Counted from the stretch's first letter, positions 26,016 through 35,527 are shown. The stretch is 64,000 nucleotides of DNA from Mycolicibacterium helvum (GCF_010731895.1 NZ_AP022596.1:4216001-4280000), one strand, 5' to 3'. Translations and numbers: made by a program. The notes: generated by a model from the sequence alone, not told the origin.

Positions 26016-28604
26016 ATGTCCAAGTGCGACGCTGTACATGGTGAGAAGCCAACCGCCGGCGCCCGAGCCGGTTACGCACGTTACGTGGGCCACGTGGGAG
26101 CGCTGGCAGTCGCGCTCGGCGTTGGCTCAGCGGTTGCCGCGATGCCGGCGGCATTCGCTGACACAGGCAAATCCTCGGACTCGACCGGCTCAAGCTCCCA
26201 CGCGCCGTCGGCCTCGGCTGGCCCAGCGACATCATCCGCACCGTCGCGTGGTTCGCGCGCGGCTGCTCGTAGCGCTCGAGACGGGAAAGGCTCTTCGCCA
26301 GGCAGCGGCAGCTCCCATCGCTCCAACACCTCGTCGGCCGCCGCTGGCAAAACCGCGGTGCTCAGGGTTGTTTCGTCCTCGAATGCGTCATCGTCAACTG
26401 TCTCTGCCTCCGCGTCTTCAGCTCCGGTGAGCGGAACGGCGTCGGCTCTTTCGGTGTCCGGCCCGGCAGCGTCTTCGGTGAGCGGTTGGTATCCGGGCGC
26501 ACTCCTGCGGTTCTTCGTCGGTGACGGCACCGCCTCGAACCCCAACGGCGGCATCCTGATCGGCAACGGCTACAGCTGGACCGCGCAGAGTTGCCCGACG
26601 GGTTCCTGCACCGGCGGCCGCGCCGGCCTTATTGGCAGCGGAGGTGCCGGATACAACGGTGGCAACGGCGGTTCGGCGGTCTTGTTCGGCAGAGGTGGGG
26701 ACGGCGGCGCGGGTATGTCGGCCGGCGTCAACGGCGGCAACGGTGGCCACGGCGGCCTGATCGCGGGGAACGGCGGTGACGGTGGCGTCGGTGGCGTGGG
26801 CGCCAACGGCGGCAACGGCGGCGGCACCGGCCTGCTCTCAGTGTTCGGCAACGGCGGCGCCGGCGGCCGCGGCGGTAGTGGCACCAACGGCAGCGACGGC
26901 GCCGACGGCACGGCCGGCACCGACGGGACCGGCGGGTCCAAGGATGGCGGCAGCGGTACGGCCGGCACCAACGGCGGCAACGGCGTCAAGGGCGGCAACG
27001 GGGGTAATGGTGGCGACGGCAGTTGGATCTGGGGCCAAGGCGGGGCGGCTGGGTCCGGCGGCTCCGGCGGAACCGGTGGCGACGGCGGTAAGGGCGGTGC
27101 CGGCGGCACCGGCTACTCCGCGCTACTGACCGGACCAGGCGGCGCCGGAGGCGATGGCGCCCAGGGCGGCAACGGTGGCACCGGCGCCGACGGTGGCACC
27201 GCGGGCAGTGCGGGCACCGGCCGCCTCCTCCTTTTGTTCGCCCTGGCGGGCGCCTCGGGCAGCGCGGGCAGCGCGGGCACCGGTGGCGACGGCGGCAACG
27301 GCGGTCTGGGTGGGGCGGCCGGATCCGGGTACGGCCTCGGCGGTTTCAACGGCGGTAAGGGCGGCGCCGGTGGCGACCGCGGTGTCGGCGGAACCGGCGC
27401 TGCCAACGGGATTGGCGGAAACGGCGCCAACGGTGGTGCCGGCGGCAGCGCCACCGGGATAAACGATGTCGCCGGTGCCGGTAGCGGTGGCGCTGGCGGC
27501 GACGCCGGCCTCGGCGGCCTGGTGGCCGGAAACGGCGGCAAGGGTGGCGACGCGACGGCCACCGGCGCTAGCGTCTCGTCGTCCGCTGGTACCGGCGGTC
27601 ATGGCGGCAACGGTTCAATTGGCAACGGCGGCAACGGCGGTGGCGGTGGTAATGCGACATCGACCGGAGACGACTCCACCGCGTTTGGTGGTAAGGGCGG
27701 CGATGGTGGCCAATCCACTCAAGCCAGCGGCGGCAACGCCGGCGCCGGCGGTAGCGCCACGCTGGTCGGAAAGCTCGTCTCCGGCACTGGCGGCAAAGTC
27801 GCGGCGACTGGCGGCGATGGTGGCATCGGAGGTGCCGGCACGGTGGCCGGCGGTATTGGCGGTAACGGCGGTGCGGCGTCGTCGACCGGGAATGACACCA
27901 TTGCGGGGGCCGGCAATGGCGGTAACGGTGGTGCCGGCGGTGTCGGTGGTGCGGCCGGTAGCGGCGGCAACGCCACCATGGTCGGTGACTCGAACAATTA
28001 CTTCTACACCGGTTCATTCGGCGGTTACGGCGGTATCGGCGGCGCCGGCACGACCGGGAACGGCGGCGCCGGCGGTGCCTCTGGCAACGCGACAACGACC
28101 GCTGTGACCGCCACGAGCACTCAGCCCCTCAACGCCTTCGCTGGTGGACCCACTTACCTAAACCCCGACCGTGCCAAGGGCGGCGACTCGACCAGCGCCA
28201 CCGGCGGTGCCGGTGGCGCTGGCGGTGTCGCCACCCTGTTCGGCTTGTCGCCGGGCGGCGTCAGCTTCGGCGGTACGGGCGGCAACGGTGGTAACGGCGG
28301 TGGTGCCGGAGGTGTCGGTGGTGGTGGCGGCAGCGCGGTGGCGACGGCCACCGGTACCGCCGAAGTCCACGGTGGTGCGGGCGGCGGTGGCGGCAATGGT
28401 GGCACCGGTAACGGTGGCAACGGCGGTGGCGGCGGCGCTGCGACAGCGGTGGCGACCGCCACCGGCGGTGACGGTGGTGGCGGCGGTAACTCCACCGGCG
28501 GTGGCACCGGCAAGGGCGGCTTCGGTGGTGGCGGCGGCACCGCCACCGGAACACCCGCCGTCCCAGGCGCCGACGGCCCTAACGGCGCACCGCCACCGGT
28601 GTAA
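26016..28604 (+). CDS. PGRS-type glycine-rich exported protein without a PE domain
   Basis: 862 residues from ATG 26016, which follows a ggggg ribosome site; the long open frame upstream is low-complexity antisense to the HTH gene. The N-terminus is not a PE domain. It has an export signal (YVGHVGALAVALGVGSAV, ending FADT), then a Ser/Ala-rich linker (about 50-150), then about 690 residues of Gly-Gly-Xaa repeats (GGNGG, GGAGG) typical of the PGRS domain. A small segment with two Cys (AQSCPTGSCTGG) marks the start of the repeats. Such repeats form cell-surface, Ca-binding or rigid helical structures in related proteins. Likely surface protein; role unknown. Confidence 0.88.
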   Translation: MSKCDAVHGEKPTAGARAGYARYVGHVGALAVALGVGSAVAAMPAAFADTGKSSDSTGSSSHAPSASAGPATSSAPSRGSRAAARSARDGKGSSPGSGSSHRSNTSSAAAGKTAVLRVVSSSNASSSTVSASASSAPVSGTASALSVSGPAASSVSGWYPGALLRFFVGDGTASNPNGGILIGNGYSWTAQSCPTGSCTGGRAGLIGSGGAGYNGGNGGSAVLFGRGGDGGAGMSAGVNGGNGGHGGLIAGNGGDGGVGGVGANGGNGGGTGLLSVFGNGGAGGRGGSGTNGSDGADGTAGTDGTGGSKDGGSGTAGTNGGNGVKGGNGGNGGDGSWIWGQGGAAGSGGSGGTGGDGGKGGAGGTGYSALLTGPGGAGGDGAQGGNGGTGADGGTAGSAGTGRLLLLFALAGASGSAGSAGTGGDGGNGGLGGAAGSGYGLGGFNGGKGGAGGDRGVGGTGAANGIGGNGANGGAGGSATGINDVAGAGSGGAGGDAGLGGLVAGNGGKGGDATATGASVSSSAGTGGHGGNGSIGNGGNGGGGGNATSTGDDSTAFGGKGGDGGQSTQASGGNAGAGGSATLVGKLVSGTGGKVAATGGDGGIGGAGTVAGGIGGNGGAASSTGNDTIAGAGNGGNGGAGGVGGAAGSGGNATMVGDSNNYFYTGSFGGYGGIGGAGTTGNGGAGGASGNATTTAVTATSTQPLNAFAGGPTYLNPDRAKGGDSTSATGGAGGAGGVATLFGLSPGGVSFGGTGGNGGNGGGAGGVGGGGGSAVATATGTAEVHGGAGGGGGNGGTGNGGNGGGGGAATAVATATGGDGGGGGNSTGGGTGKGGFGGGGGTATGTPAVPGADGPNGAPPPV
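26640..28560 (+). repeat. PGRS repeat region (Gly-Gly-Xaa coding)
   Basis: About 1.9 kb of imperfect short repeats based on ggcggnaacggcggn and ggtggcgccggcggn units, all in one frame and encoding GGX triplets. The units differ by codon choice and small insertions. The region creates long spurious open frames on both strands and is prone to assembly error. Confidence 0.9.
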
Positions 28605-28656
28605 GGCGATCCTGTGCATGCGGCTCGTGCGAGGCTCCGGATGATCGGAGGCACTT

Positions 28657-29364
28657 GTGGCTCGTTGTGCGCCGCGGGGGAGCGTGCGGGCCTATTGTTC
28701 GAGAGTGGGTCGTGCCAGTAAGGGCGGACCCGAGGGCGGTTCGCCCGGGCCAGCAGAATTGGGCCTTTCGCGGACTCTTCGTGACCGCACAGTGCAGGCG
28801 CATCGTGCCGCCGAGGCGGCCATGCGTCTCGACTTCGGCCGCCTTGATGCGCCGGGATACCTGACTGTGCTCAACGGGTTGCTGGTTTTCCACACTGCAG
28901 TGGCGGAGTTCAGTCGGGAGACGATCGCACAAGAGTTGGGCCCGAACGTGGCGCTGCTGTGCCGGGAGCTGTCGCTGAGAGCCGATATCGGGTTGATGTC
29001 GCAGTGGTCGCCGGCCGCCGCTGATGACGGCTGTCCTCCTCAGCCCGGGCCTGTCTTCGCCGACCGGCTGCGTGGTGGCCGAGACGAGAGGATCGGTGCC
29101 GCATACGTTGCGGCCGGATCAGTCCTCGGCGGGCGCATAATCGCTGCGAACCTCGCCGCTTCCGGGGGCCGCGTGTTCCCGCGATCCTTCTTTAATGCTG
29201 ACGGACTCGACGTCGGCCGGCTCTGGCACGACTTCAAGATGGCACTGGATGACTTCGGGACATCCGGGGCGGACTCCGCGCGAGTAATAGCGGGCGCGCT
29301 AGCTGCTTACGCGTTGTTCAGCGACCTTTTGAGCCGGCCGGACGCCTCATCGGGAGCGGCCTGA
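28657..29364 (+). CDS. biliverdin-producing heme oxygenase
   Basis: 235 residues. It has the heme oxygenase signature LRDRTVQAHRAAE with the likely heme-ligand His49, and the distal-helix motif GSVLGG in YVAAGSVLGGRII. The enzyme opens heme to biliverdin, iron and CO. The first 35 residues are an Arg/Gly-rich extension before the fold; the GTG at 28657 has a clear ggagg ribosome site, which supports this start. It overlaps the phytochrome start by one base (TGATG), so it should feed biliverdin straight to that photoreceptor. Confidence 0.9.
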   Translation: MARCAPRGSVRAYCSRVGRASKGGPEGGSPGPAELGLSRTLRDRTVQAHRAAEAAMRLDFGRLDAPGYLTVLNGLLVFHTAVAEFSRETIAQELGPNVALLCRELSLRADIGLMSQWSPAAADDGCPPQPGPVFADRLRGGRDERIGAAYVAAGSVLGGRIIAANLAASGGRVFPRSFFNADGLDVGRLWHDFKMALDDFGTSGADSARVIAGALAAYALFSDLLSRPDASSGAA

Positions 29365-31373
29365 TGGATGCCCAATCACCTTCGCGCGCACAGGCTCTGG
29401 TCGATTGCGCAAGTGAGCAGCTGCACCTTTCGGGCCGGATCCAAGCCCATGGAGTGCTGGTTGCGGCCGATCTGCGCGATCGCCGCATCACATACGCCAG
29501 CGCCAACACTTCTGAGTTGATCGGGGTCCAGGCGGTTGACCTCTTCGATTCGCCGGTGACGAGCATCTTCTCCGACGAAGAACAGCCGCGGGTCGAGCAG
29601 GCGATCGAGCAGACCGGCTACCGACCGTCGTCGCCCGATCTGTATGCGGTGCACATGACAGTTCCTCCCGGCGGCAAGGTCGATGTGATTCTGCATCGGG
29701 TCGGCGAGCAGATCGTCATCGAGATCGAGAGGGCGCATGGCGACGATCAAGCCAACCTCGTCCCAGTTCTCTACGCTTCGCAGGCGCTTGCCGAGGTGAC
29801 GGGTGTGTCCGAAGTTGAGGGGGCTGTTGCGAGCGCGGTGCGCACACTGACCGGATTCGACCGCGCGATGGTGTACCGGTTCGATGAAGACGAGCACGGA
29901 GAGATCGTCGCCGAGGATTGTCTTCCAGGACTGGTTCGATACCTAGGGCATCACTTTCCGGCGAGCGACATTCCGTCCCAAGCCCGTCAGATTTACATCC
30001 GCAAAGCGTCGCGCTACATACCCGATGTCGCCGAGGGTGATATCCCGGTGATTGCATCGCCGCGCATGGCCGGAACGAGTCTTGACCTCAGCCGCGCTGC
30101 GCTGCGCAGTGTTTCGCCCCTACACCTCGAATACATGCGCAATATGAAGACAGCAGCCAGCGTTTCGTTCTCAATGGCCGACGGCGGCCGGCTGACGCGG
30201 CTCGTGTCGTGCACATCTGAACATCCACGGTGGCTCTCGCGCTGGCGACGTCGGGCGTGTGAGCTGGTAGTCCTGCAGGCGAAACTCCAGCTCTCGGCGG
30301 CGGCACAGATTTCCAGACTGAGCGATGCAGCGAGCAGCGAATCCATCCGGACCCGACTCAGGGTCGCGATGCAGACCGCGCCCGATATCGCCGAAGGACT
30401 CACGGCGGATTCCGGCGACCTGCTGGAGCTGTGCCAGGCAGACGGCGCAGCCGCATCTGCGGACGGGCAGTACCGGTCGATCGGCGTGGTGCCATCCGAG
30501 GATGCCGTGCGAAGACTCGTAAGCGAACTCCGCACCGTCGGACTCCCGGGTGCGCCGTGGTGCACCGACCGATTATCGCTATCGACGGCGAACTCTCTTG
30601 GCGTCGTTGGCTGTTTGTTCGTTGCGGTTGGCGCGCGGGATGATTTCGTGGTCTGGTTTCGGCGAGACCGTCCGCGAACGCTGCGCTGGCTCGGGGATCC
30701 GCACGATCACTCCGCGGGAATGATCAATCCGCGCAAGTCATTCGACACGTGGCTGGAGCACGTCAGCGGCACGAGTGCGCCATGGACACCCGCCGACCTA
30801 CACGCGGCGCAACTGGTGGCACATGACATCGAATCGGCCGAGTTGAGCCGAGCCCAGGCGCAACTCGCACACCTCGGCTTGTACGACTCTCTGACGGGGC
30901 TACCCAATCGCCGCCATCTGAGCAGTCGAGTGGCCACCATGCTGTCGGCGGCAACACCAGAGAATCCAGTGGCCGCCATCTTCATTGATCTCGACCTCTT
31001 CAAGGAAGTCAACGACGAGTTTGGTCACGAAACCGGCGACTGCGTGCTGCGCGAGTCGGCGCGGCGCATTGCCGAGGTAACTCGCACCGGGGACGCCTTC
31101 CTGAAATGCACCGACGCGGCGGATCCGCCGGCGGGCAGACTCGGCGGTGACGAGTTCCTCGTGCTGCTGCCGGGGACGGACGCCGCCGGCGCCACGGCGG
31201 TTGCCGACCGGATCCGGCAGTCGTTCCTGGAGCCGATTTCCATCCGCCCAGATCTCCAGTTGACGATAAGCGCGGCGATTGGCGTGGCGGTGGCGGTGGC
31301 GCCTGAAGAACCGCACCATTTGCTGAGACGGGCTGACGCTGCCATGTATCGAAACAAGCGGCGGCGGCGATGA
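29364..31373 (+). CDS. bacteriophytochrome with C-terminal GGDEF domain
   Basis: 669 residues: PAS (about 10-120), GAF (about 135-310), PHY (about 325-490) and GGDEF (about 505-669). Cys15 is at the place of the biliverdin-binding Cys of bacteriophytochromes. The GAF domain has FPASDIPSQAR (Asp202) and SPLHLEYMRNM (His254, Tyr257). The usual ACHH segment is changed to VSCTSEH, so the His that contacts the chromophore D-ring is Thr284. The PHY tongue keeps WFR and PRKSF. The output motif is intact GGDEF (594-598), without a canonical RxxD inhibitory site. A red/far-red light sensor making c-di-GMP is the natural reading. Confidence 0.92.
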   Translation: MDAQSPSRAQALVDCASEQLHLSGRIQAHGVLVAADLRDRRITYASANTSELIGVQAVDLFDSPVTSIFSDEEQPRVEQAIEQTGYRPSSPDLYAVHMTVPPGGKVDVILHRVGEQIVIEIERAHGDDQANLVPVLYASQALAEVTGVSEVEGAVASAVRTLTGFDRAMVYRFDEDEHGEIVAEDCLPGLVRYLGHHFPASDIPSQARQIYIRKASRYIPDVAEGDIPVIASPRMAGTSLDLSRAALRSVSPLHLEYMRNMKTAASVSFSMADGGRLTRLVSCTSEHPRWLSRWRRRACELVVLQAKLQLSAAAQISRLSDAASSESIRTRLRVAMQTAPDIAEGLTADSGDLLELCQADGAAASADGQYRSIGVVPSEDAVRRLVSELRTVGLPGAPWCTDRLSLSTANSLGVVGCLFVAVGARDDFVVWFRRDRPRTLRWLGDPHDHSAGMINPRKSFDTWLEHVSGTSAPWTPADLHAAQLVAHDIESAELSRAQAQLAHLGLYDSLTGLPNRRHLSSRVATMLSAATPENPVAAIFIDLDLFKEVNDEFGHETGDCVLRESARRIAEVTRTGDAFLKCTDAADPPAGRLGGDEFLVLLPGTDAAGATAVADRIRQSFLEPISIRPDLQLTISAAIGVAVAVAPEEPHHLLRRADAAMYRNKRRRR

Positions 31374-31396
31374 CTGCTCGCCACCCCCCCGACCGA

Positions 31397-31680
31397 TCAA
31401 CTGATCACCCCGGTGCGGGTGGTCACTGCTGCCAGGGCGATCCTCATCTGCGTCTCGTAGTCCTCGACGTGCTCGTCACTGACATCGACGATGACTCGAT
31501 GGGTTCGCCTCGAATCCGCGCCCCAGCGGCCAGCGGTCATGCGGACCGGCTGCGTTCATCGTCTCATCAGGGGCCAGGTGCCACGTCCCGACGCAGTAGG
31601 TGTTGTACCCCTGCGCCCACTTGAGGCCATCGGCGGCTAGGGCGTCGATACTCGGTGATTGCCACTGGCGGAACTCCTTA
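31397..31680 (-). pseudogene. AtsA-like arylsulfatase relic with a large internal deletion
   Basis: Minus-strand reading gives two pieces of a large type I sulfatase. The first has SPSIDALAADGLKWAQ, then YNTYCVGTWHLAP and DRWPLGRGFE, which match the N-terminal region of M. tuberculosis AtsA (Rv0711) from memory; the CxPxR active-site segment is already missing. The second, in another frame, has RVIVDVSDEHVEDYE and ends at TGA 31397, matching the extreme C-terminus of the same family. About 2 kb of the gene is gone. It follows the intact sulfatase at 31683 directly. Confidence 0.8.
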
Positions 31681-31682
31681 CG

Positions 31683-34010
31683 TCAGGCGCTCGTGCCGGG
31701 TGGGAATACCTCGACGTCGACGTAATCGATCGTCCCGGTGAACCGGAACGGGCGGCGGTCGAAGTAGTCGGGGGACACTGGCGATCCGAGATCCACTCCG
31801 ACGCCGAAGGTTTCGCTGGCAGTGAAGGCTGCGGGAACGGTGCGCGCCACCGCGACACTGCCGACCTCGGCGCCGTTGACTCTGAGGGTCACCATCGCCG
31901 GCGCCATTGGCGCCGGTGAGGCGAATACGGTGGTGACAGTGATGACGTGCGAACCGCCGGGGATCGATGCGGCGCTGCGGGCTTGGTAGCGATCGACGAT
32001 CAGCAAGTTGTATTCATAGACCAGCTGGCCGTCGTCCATGAACAAGGTCAGTCCTCCGGAGAATCCACCGAGGGCATACAGCACGCCGGATGCGTTGTCA
32101 GGCAGGGTCACTGCAATGTCGACGCGGCTGTCCTGGCGGCCCAGGCCCGGCGCGGTGAACTCCGGCATCCGGGTGCAGGACGTGTCTAAGCGCCACCGCG
32201 TGTACGGCGAGCAGACGCGGTCCTCGGGGTGGGCGCGTAACCACAACCCCGCGCCGACCGGCCACACCAGATTGTCCCGTGACACCTCCTTGAACAGCTC
32301 CTTGAGTTCGGCCAACTTCTGCGGTTGCTCGCCGGCGAGATCGTTGGCTTGGGAGAAGTCCTCGGGCAGGTAATAGAGCTCCCATGGTTCGGTCTCGGCG
32401 TTCCAAGCGGCCATCCGCGCGGCGGTGCCGGCGGTGTCCCAGGGCACGAAGGGCCCGAATGCGCATGCGTACCAACCATCTTGGTAGACGCCGCGACTGG
32501 CGGCGTTCTCGAAGTACTGCAATGATTTGCGGCCCGGCTCGTCGGCGTGGTCGAAGGTGTAGGCCAGGCTGACTCCGTCGAGCGGCTTCTGATCGTGACC
32601 GTCGACAATCTCCGGCGCTGTGATGCCGAGGATCTCGTAGATGGTGGGCGTGATGTCGTTGACGTGGTGGAACTGGCCACGGATCGCACCGTCCGGGGTG
32701 ATCCGGCGCGGCCAGGAGATCGCCATCGGGTTCCGGGTGCCGCCGAAGTGACTAGCCACCAGCTTGGTGTGATGGAACGGCGTATTCCCCGCCCATGCCC
32801 AGCCCGCGTGATACATGTTGTCGGTTTTCGGCGAACCCAGGGCGTCAAGTCCGCCCAAGGTGTTGAGGGCGCCCAGTTGGTCGTCGACGGTGGTCGGAAT
32901 GCCGTTCTGGGCCAGCAGCTCGCTGATGCTGTCGCGTTGACCCTCGGCGCTGGACCCGTTGTCGCCGAAGATGTAGATGACCATGGTGTTCTCGGCGAGG
33001 CCCTGCTGATCCAGTTCGTCGAGGATCCGGTTGACCTGAACGTCGACGTGCTCGAGAAAACCGGCGAACACCTCCATCAGCCGCCGCTGGAATGGGCGCT
33101 GCTCCGCGGGGATGTCGGCCCAACCCTGCATGCTGTCGGCCCGCGGCGTCAGCTCTGCTTCGGCGGGGATCCATCCTGTCGTCTTCTGCCGGGCGAAGAC
33201 TCGCTCGCGGTAGGCGTCCCAGCCGTCGTCGAAAGCGCCCTGGTATCTGTCGGCCCATTCCTTGGCGACGTGGTGGGGTCCATGCGCGGCGCCGGGCGCC
33301 CAGTACATGAAGAACGGGCGGTCGGCGGCGTAGGCCCGGTGTTGCCGCAGCCAGGAGATCGCGTTGTCGGCCAGGTCTTCGGAGAGGTGGTAGCCCTCCC
33401 GCTCCGGCGGTTCGATCGGGTTGAGGTTCTGGTAGAGCCGAGGTTCCCATTGCGACGTCTCGCCGGCGATGAACCCGTAGAAGTAGTCGAAGCCGTGCCC
33501 GGTCGGCCAGCGGTCGAACGGCCCCATCGCCGTGGTCTGGGTGGCGGGGGAGTTGTGCCACTTGCCGAATGCCGACGTGCAGTAGCCGTAGTGGCGCAGC
33601 ACCTCTGCCACGGTGGCGGTGTCCTTGCCGATCACTCCGGTGTAGCCATCCCAGTCCACGGCTCGCTCGGCGATCGTCCCGGAGTGCACGCGGTGGTGGT
33701 TGCGGCCGGTAAGCAGCGCCGCCCGGGTCGGGGAGCAGATCGAGGTGGTGTGAAAAGTGTTGTAGCAGATGCCGTTTTCGGCGACTCGTCGGAATGCCGG
33801 GGTCCGCACCTCGCCGCCCACTACATCGGAGAGGCCGAACCCCACGTCGTCGAGGAGAACGACGAGGACATTCGGTGCGTCCTCAGGAAGGTGCCGCGGC
33901 TCGACGCGGCGCTGATGGGTCGATTCGGCCAGTGTGTATCCGGCCGAGCTGGCCGGCGGCGCCGCGGGAAACGGAAGTGCCGATCCGTCGGTTGGCATCC
34001 TGGTGATCAT
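31683..34010 (-). CDS. type I arylsulfatase, large AtsA-like
   Basis: 775 residues. Metal-binding LDD near residue 53 and the active-site motif CSPTR with Cys92, the residue turned into formylglycine, are intact, as is the downstream GKWHNSP segment and DNGSS. The length and the C-terminal extension (FTGTIDYVDVEVFPP) fit the AtsA group of about 780 residues. It hydrolyses sulfate esters, for sulfur scavenging or release of sulfated sterols/aromatics. No formylglycine-generating enzyme is seen in the window. It starts 23 bases after the smaller sulfatase and forms an operon with it. No signal peptide is evident. Confidence 0.93.
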   Translation of the reverse strand: MITRMPTDGSALPFPAAPPASSAGYTLAESTHQRRVEPRHLPEDAPNVLVVLLDDVGFGLSDVVGGEVRTPAFRRVAENGICYNTFHTTSICSPTRAALLTGRNHHRVHSGTIAERAVDWDGYTGVIGKDTATVAEVLRHYGYCTSAFGKWHNSPATQTTAMGPFDRWPTGHGFDYFYGFIAGETSQWEPRLYQNLNPIEPPEREGYHLSEDLADNAISWLRQHRAYAADRPFFMYWAPGAAHGPHHVAKEWADRYQGAFDDGWDAYRERVFARQKTTGWIPAEAELTPRADSMQGWADIPAEQRPFQRRLMEVFAGFLEHVDVQVNRILDELDQQGLAENTMVIYIFGDNGSSAEGQRDSISELLAQNGIPTTVDDQLGALNTLGGLDALGSPKTDNMYHAGWAWAGNTPFHHTKLVASHFGGTRNPMAISWPRRITPDGAIRGQFHHVNDITPTIYEILGITAPEIVDGHDQKPLDGVSLAYTFDHADEPGRKSLQYFENAASRGVYQDGWYACAFGPFVPWDTAGTAARMAAWNAETEPWELYYLPEDFSQANDLAGEQPQKLAELKELFKEVSRDNLVWPVGAGLWLRAHPEDRVCSPYTRWRLDTSCTRMPEFTAPGLGRQDSRVDIAVTLPDNASGVLYALGGFSGGLTLFMDDGQLVYEYNLLIVDRYQARSAASIPGGSHVITVTTVFASPAPMAPAMVTLRVNGAEVGSVAVARTVPAAFTASETFGVGVDLGSPVSPDYFDRRPFRFTGTIDYVDVEVFPPGTSA

Positions 34011-34033
34011 CGTTGACCAGCTTTCGTCGAGGC

Positions 34034-35527
34034 TCAGCTGCTGTGCCCGCCGCCCTCCTGCAGTTTGGCCATCACCTGCTCGAGGCCAAAGCTGGCCGAC
34101 TTCTGCCGCTGCGGGAATTCGGCGAACGTCTGCAGCATCTGGCCGACGTAGGCCTGGGCCGGGACGAGCATGTAGGCGTGTGAGAGCAGCCAGTCGTAGT
34201 AGGTGTTTGACGTGATCTCGGCCCGCTCGTAGGGGTCGGTGCGCAGGTTGAAGATCAGGGGCACGCGTAGCTCGGTGTAGGGCTCGGCCCAGATCCGCAA
34301 TGTGCCTGTGCAGCGCTGCTCGAGGAACACGAACTTCCAGTTGTCGTAGCGCAGTCCGGTCAGATCACCGTCGTCGGAGACGTAGAAGAAGTGCTGACGC
34401 GGGCTCTCATCGGTGTCACCGGTGATGTACGGCAGCTGGTCGTGACCGTCGAGATGGACTTTGTAGGTCGTGCCGTTCAGATCCGTGCCAGCGCGTAGCT
34501 TCTCGGCGATGTCTGGCACACCCGCGGCCGAGCACAGCGTGACGAACCAGTCGTTGTGGCTGACGATACCGGTGAGCACCGTGCCGGCCGGGATCCGCGC
34601 CGGCCAGCGCACCAGGGCCGGGACGCGGTAAGCGCCCTCCCAGTTCGAGTTCTTCTCGCTGCGGAACGGGGTCATCCCGGCATCGGGCCAGGAGTTCATG
34701 TGCGGACCGTTGTCGGTGGAGTACATGACGATCGTGTCGTCGGCGATGCCGAGATCATCGAGGGTGTCCAGCAGCGTGCCGACCAGATCGTCGTGGTCCA
34801 TCATCGTGTCGTGGTAGACGGACTGCCAGCGCCCGGAGCGGCCGACACTCTCGGGTTTGGGGTGTGTTCTGAAGTGCATGTGCGTGGAGTTGAACCACAC
34901 GAAGAACGGCGTGTCCTCCTCGTGCTGGGCTTTGATGAAATCGACTGCGGCGTCGCGGAATTCCTCGTCGACGGTCTCCATCCGCTTCTTGGTCAGCGGA
35001 CCGGTGTCCTCGATGTGCTGGGTGCCGTCGCCGTTGGCCCAGGTGTGCAGGACACCGCGCGGGCCGAACTTCTTGCGGAACTCCGGGTTCTTGGGATAGT
35101 CCGGTTCTTCGGGCTCCTCTTCGGCGTTGAGGTGATACAGGTTGCCGAAGAACTCGTCGAAGCCGTGCATGGTGGGCAGGTGTTCGTCGCGATCGCCGAG
35201 GTGGTTCTTGCCGAACTGGCCGGTCGCGTAGCCCTGAGCTTTGAGAGCTGTCGCGATCGTAGGGTCGGCTGCCTGTAGCCCGAGGGTGGCACCCGGCAAG
35301 CCCACCTTTGTCAGACCGGTGCGATACGGGTTCTGGCCGGTGATGAAGGCCGCGCGGCCGGCAGTGCAGCTCTGCTCCCCGTAGTAGTCGGTGAACAGCG
35401 CCCCCTCCGCCGCAACCCGGTCGATATTGGGGGTGCGGTACCCCATCAGGCCGTTGCTGTAACAGCTGAGGTTGGACTGCCCGATGTCGTCGCCCCAGAT
35501 GATGAGAATGTTCGGTTTGTCAGTCAC
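34034..35527 (-). CDS. type I arylsulfatase, 497 residues
   Basis: N-terminal metal motif WGDDIG (about 11-16) and active site CTAGR with Cys54, the CxAxR version of the sulfatase signature that formylglycine-generating enzymes also accept. Further motifs GQFGKNHLGD and STDNGPH are present, giving the usual Ca-binding and sulfate-binding residues. It is a cytosolic or periplasmic sulfatase without a clear signal peptide. It is first in a two-gene operon with the AtsA-like enzyme; the two probably act on different sulfate esters. Confidence 0.92.
   Translation of the reverse strand: MTDKPNILIIWGDDIGQSNLSCYSNGLMGYRTPNIDRVAAEGALFTDYYGEQSCTAGRAAFITGQNPYRTGLTKVGLPGATLGLQAADPTIATALKAQGYATGQFGKNHLGDRDEHLPTMHGFDEFFGNLYHLNAEEEPEEPDYPKNPEFRKKFGPRGVLHTWANGDGTQHIEDTGPLTKKRMETVDEEFRDAAVDFIKAQHEEDTPFFVWFNSTHMHFRTHPKPESVGRSGRWQSVYHDTMMDHDDLVGTLLDTLDDLGIADDTIVMYSTDNGPHMNSWPDAGMTPFRSEKNSNWEGAYRVPALVRWPARIPAGTVLTGIVSHNDWFVTLCSAAGVPDIAEKLRAGTDLNGTTYKVHLDGHDQLPYITGDTDESPRQHFFYVSDDGDLTGLRYDNWKFVFLEQRCTGTLRIWAEPYTELRVPLIFNLRTDPYERAEITSNTYYDWLLSHAYMLVPAQAYVGQMLQTFAEFPQRQKSASFGLEQVMAKLQEGGGHSS

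Noticed and set aside
26640..28560. possible CRISPR-like array
   Set aside because: Repeats are short, irregular, in one coding frame and without unique spacers.
26570..28654. Pro-rich and Arg-rich long frames on both strands across the PGRS gene
   Set aside because: They arise from the ggcggn repeat; only the Gly-Gly-Xaa frame has a signal peptide and a ribosome site.
32547..34016. 489-residue plus-strand frame opposite the AtsA-like sulfatase
   Set aside because: It is entirely antisense to a gene with an intact sulfatase active site and shows no own motif.
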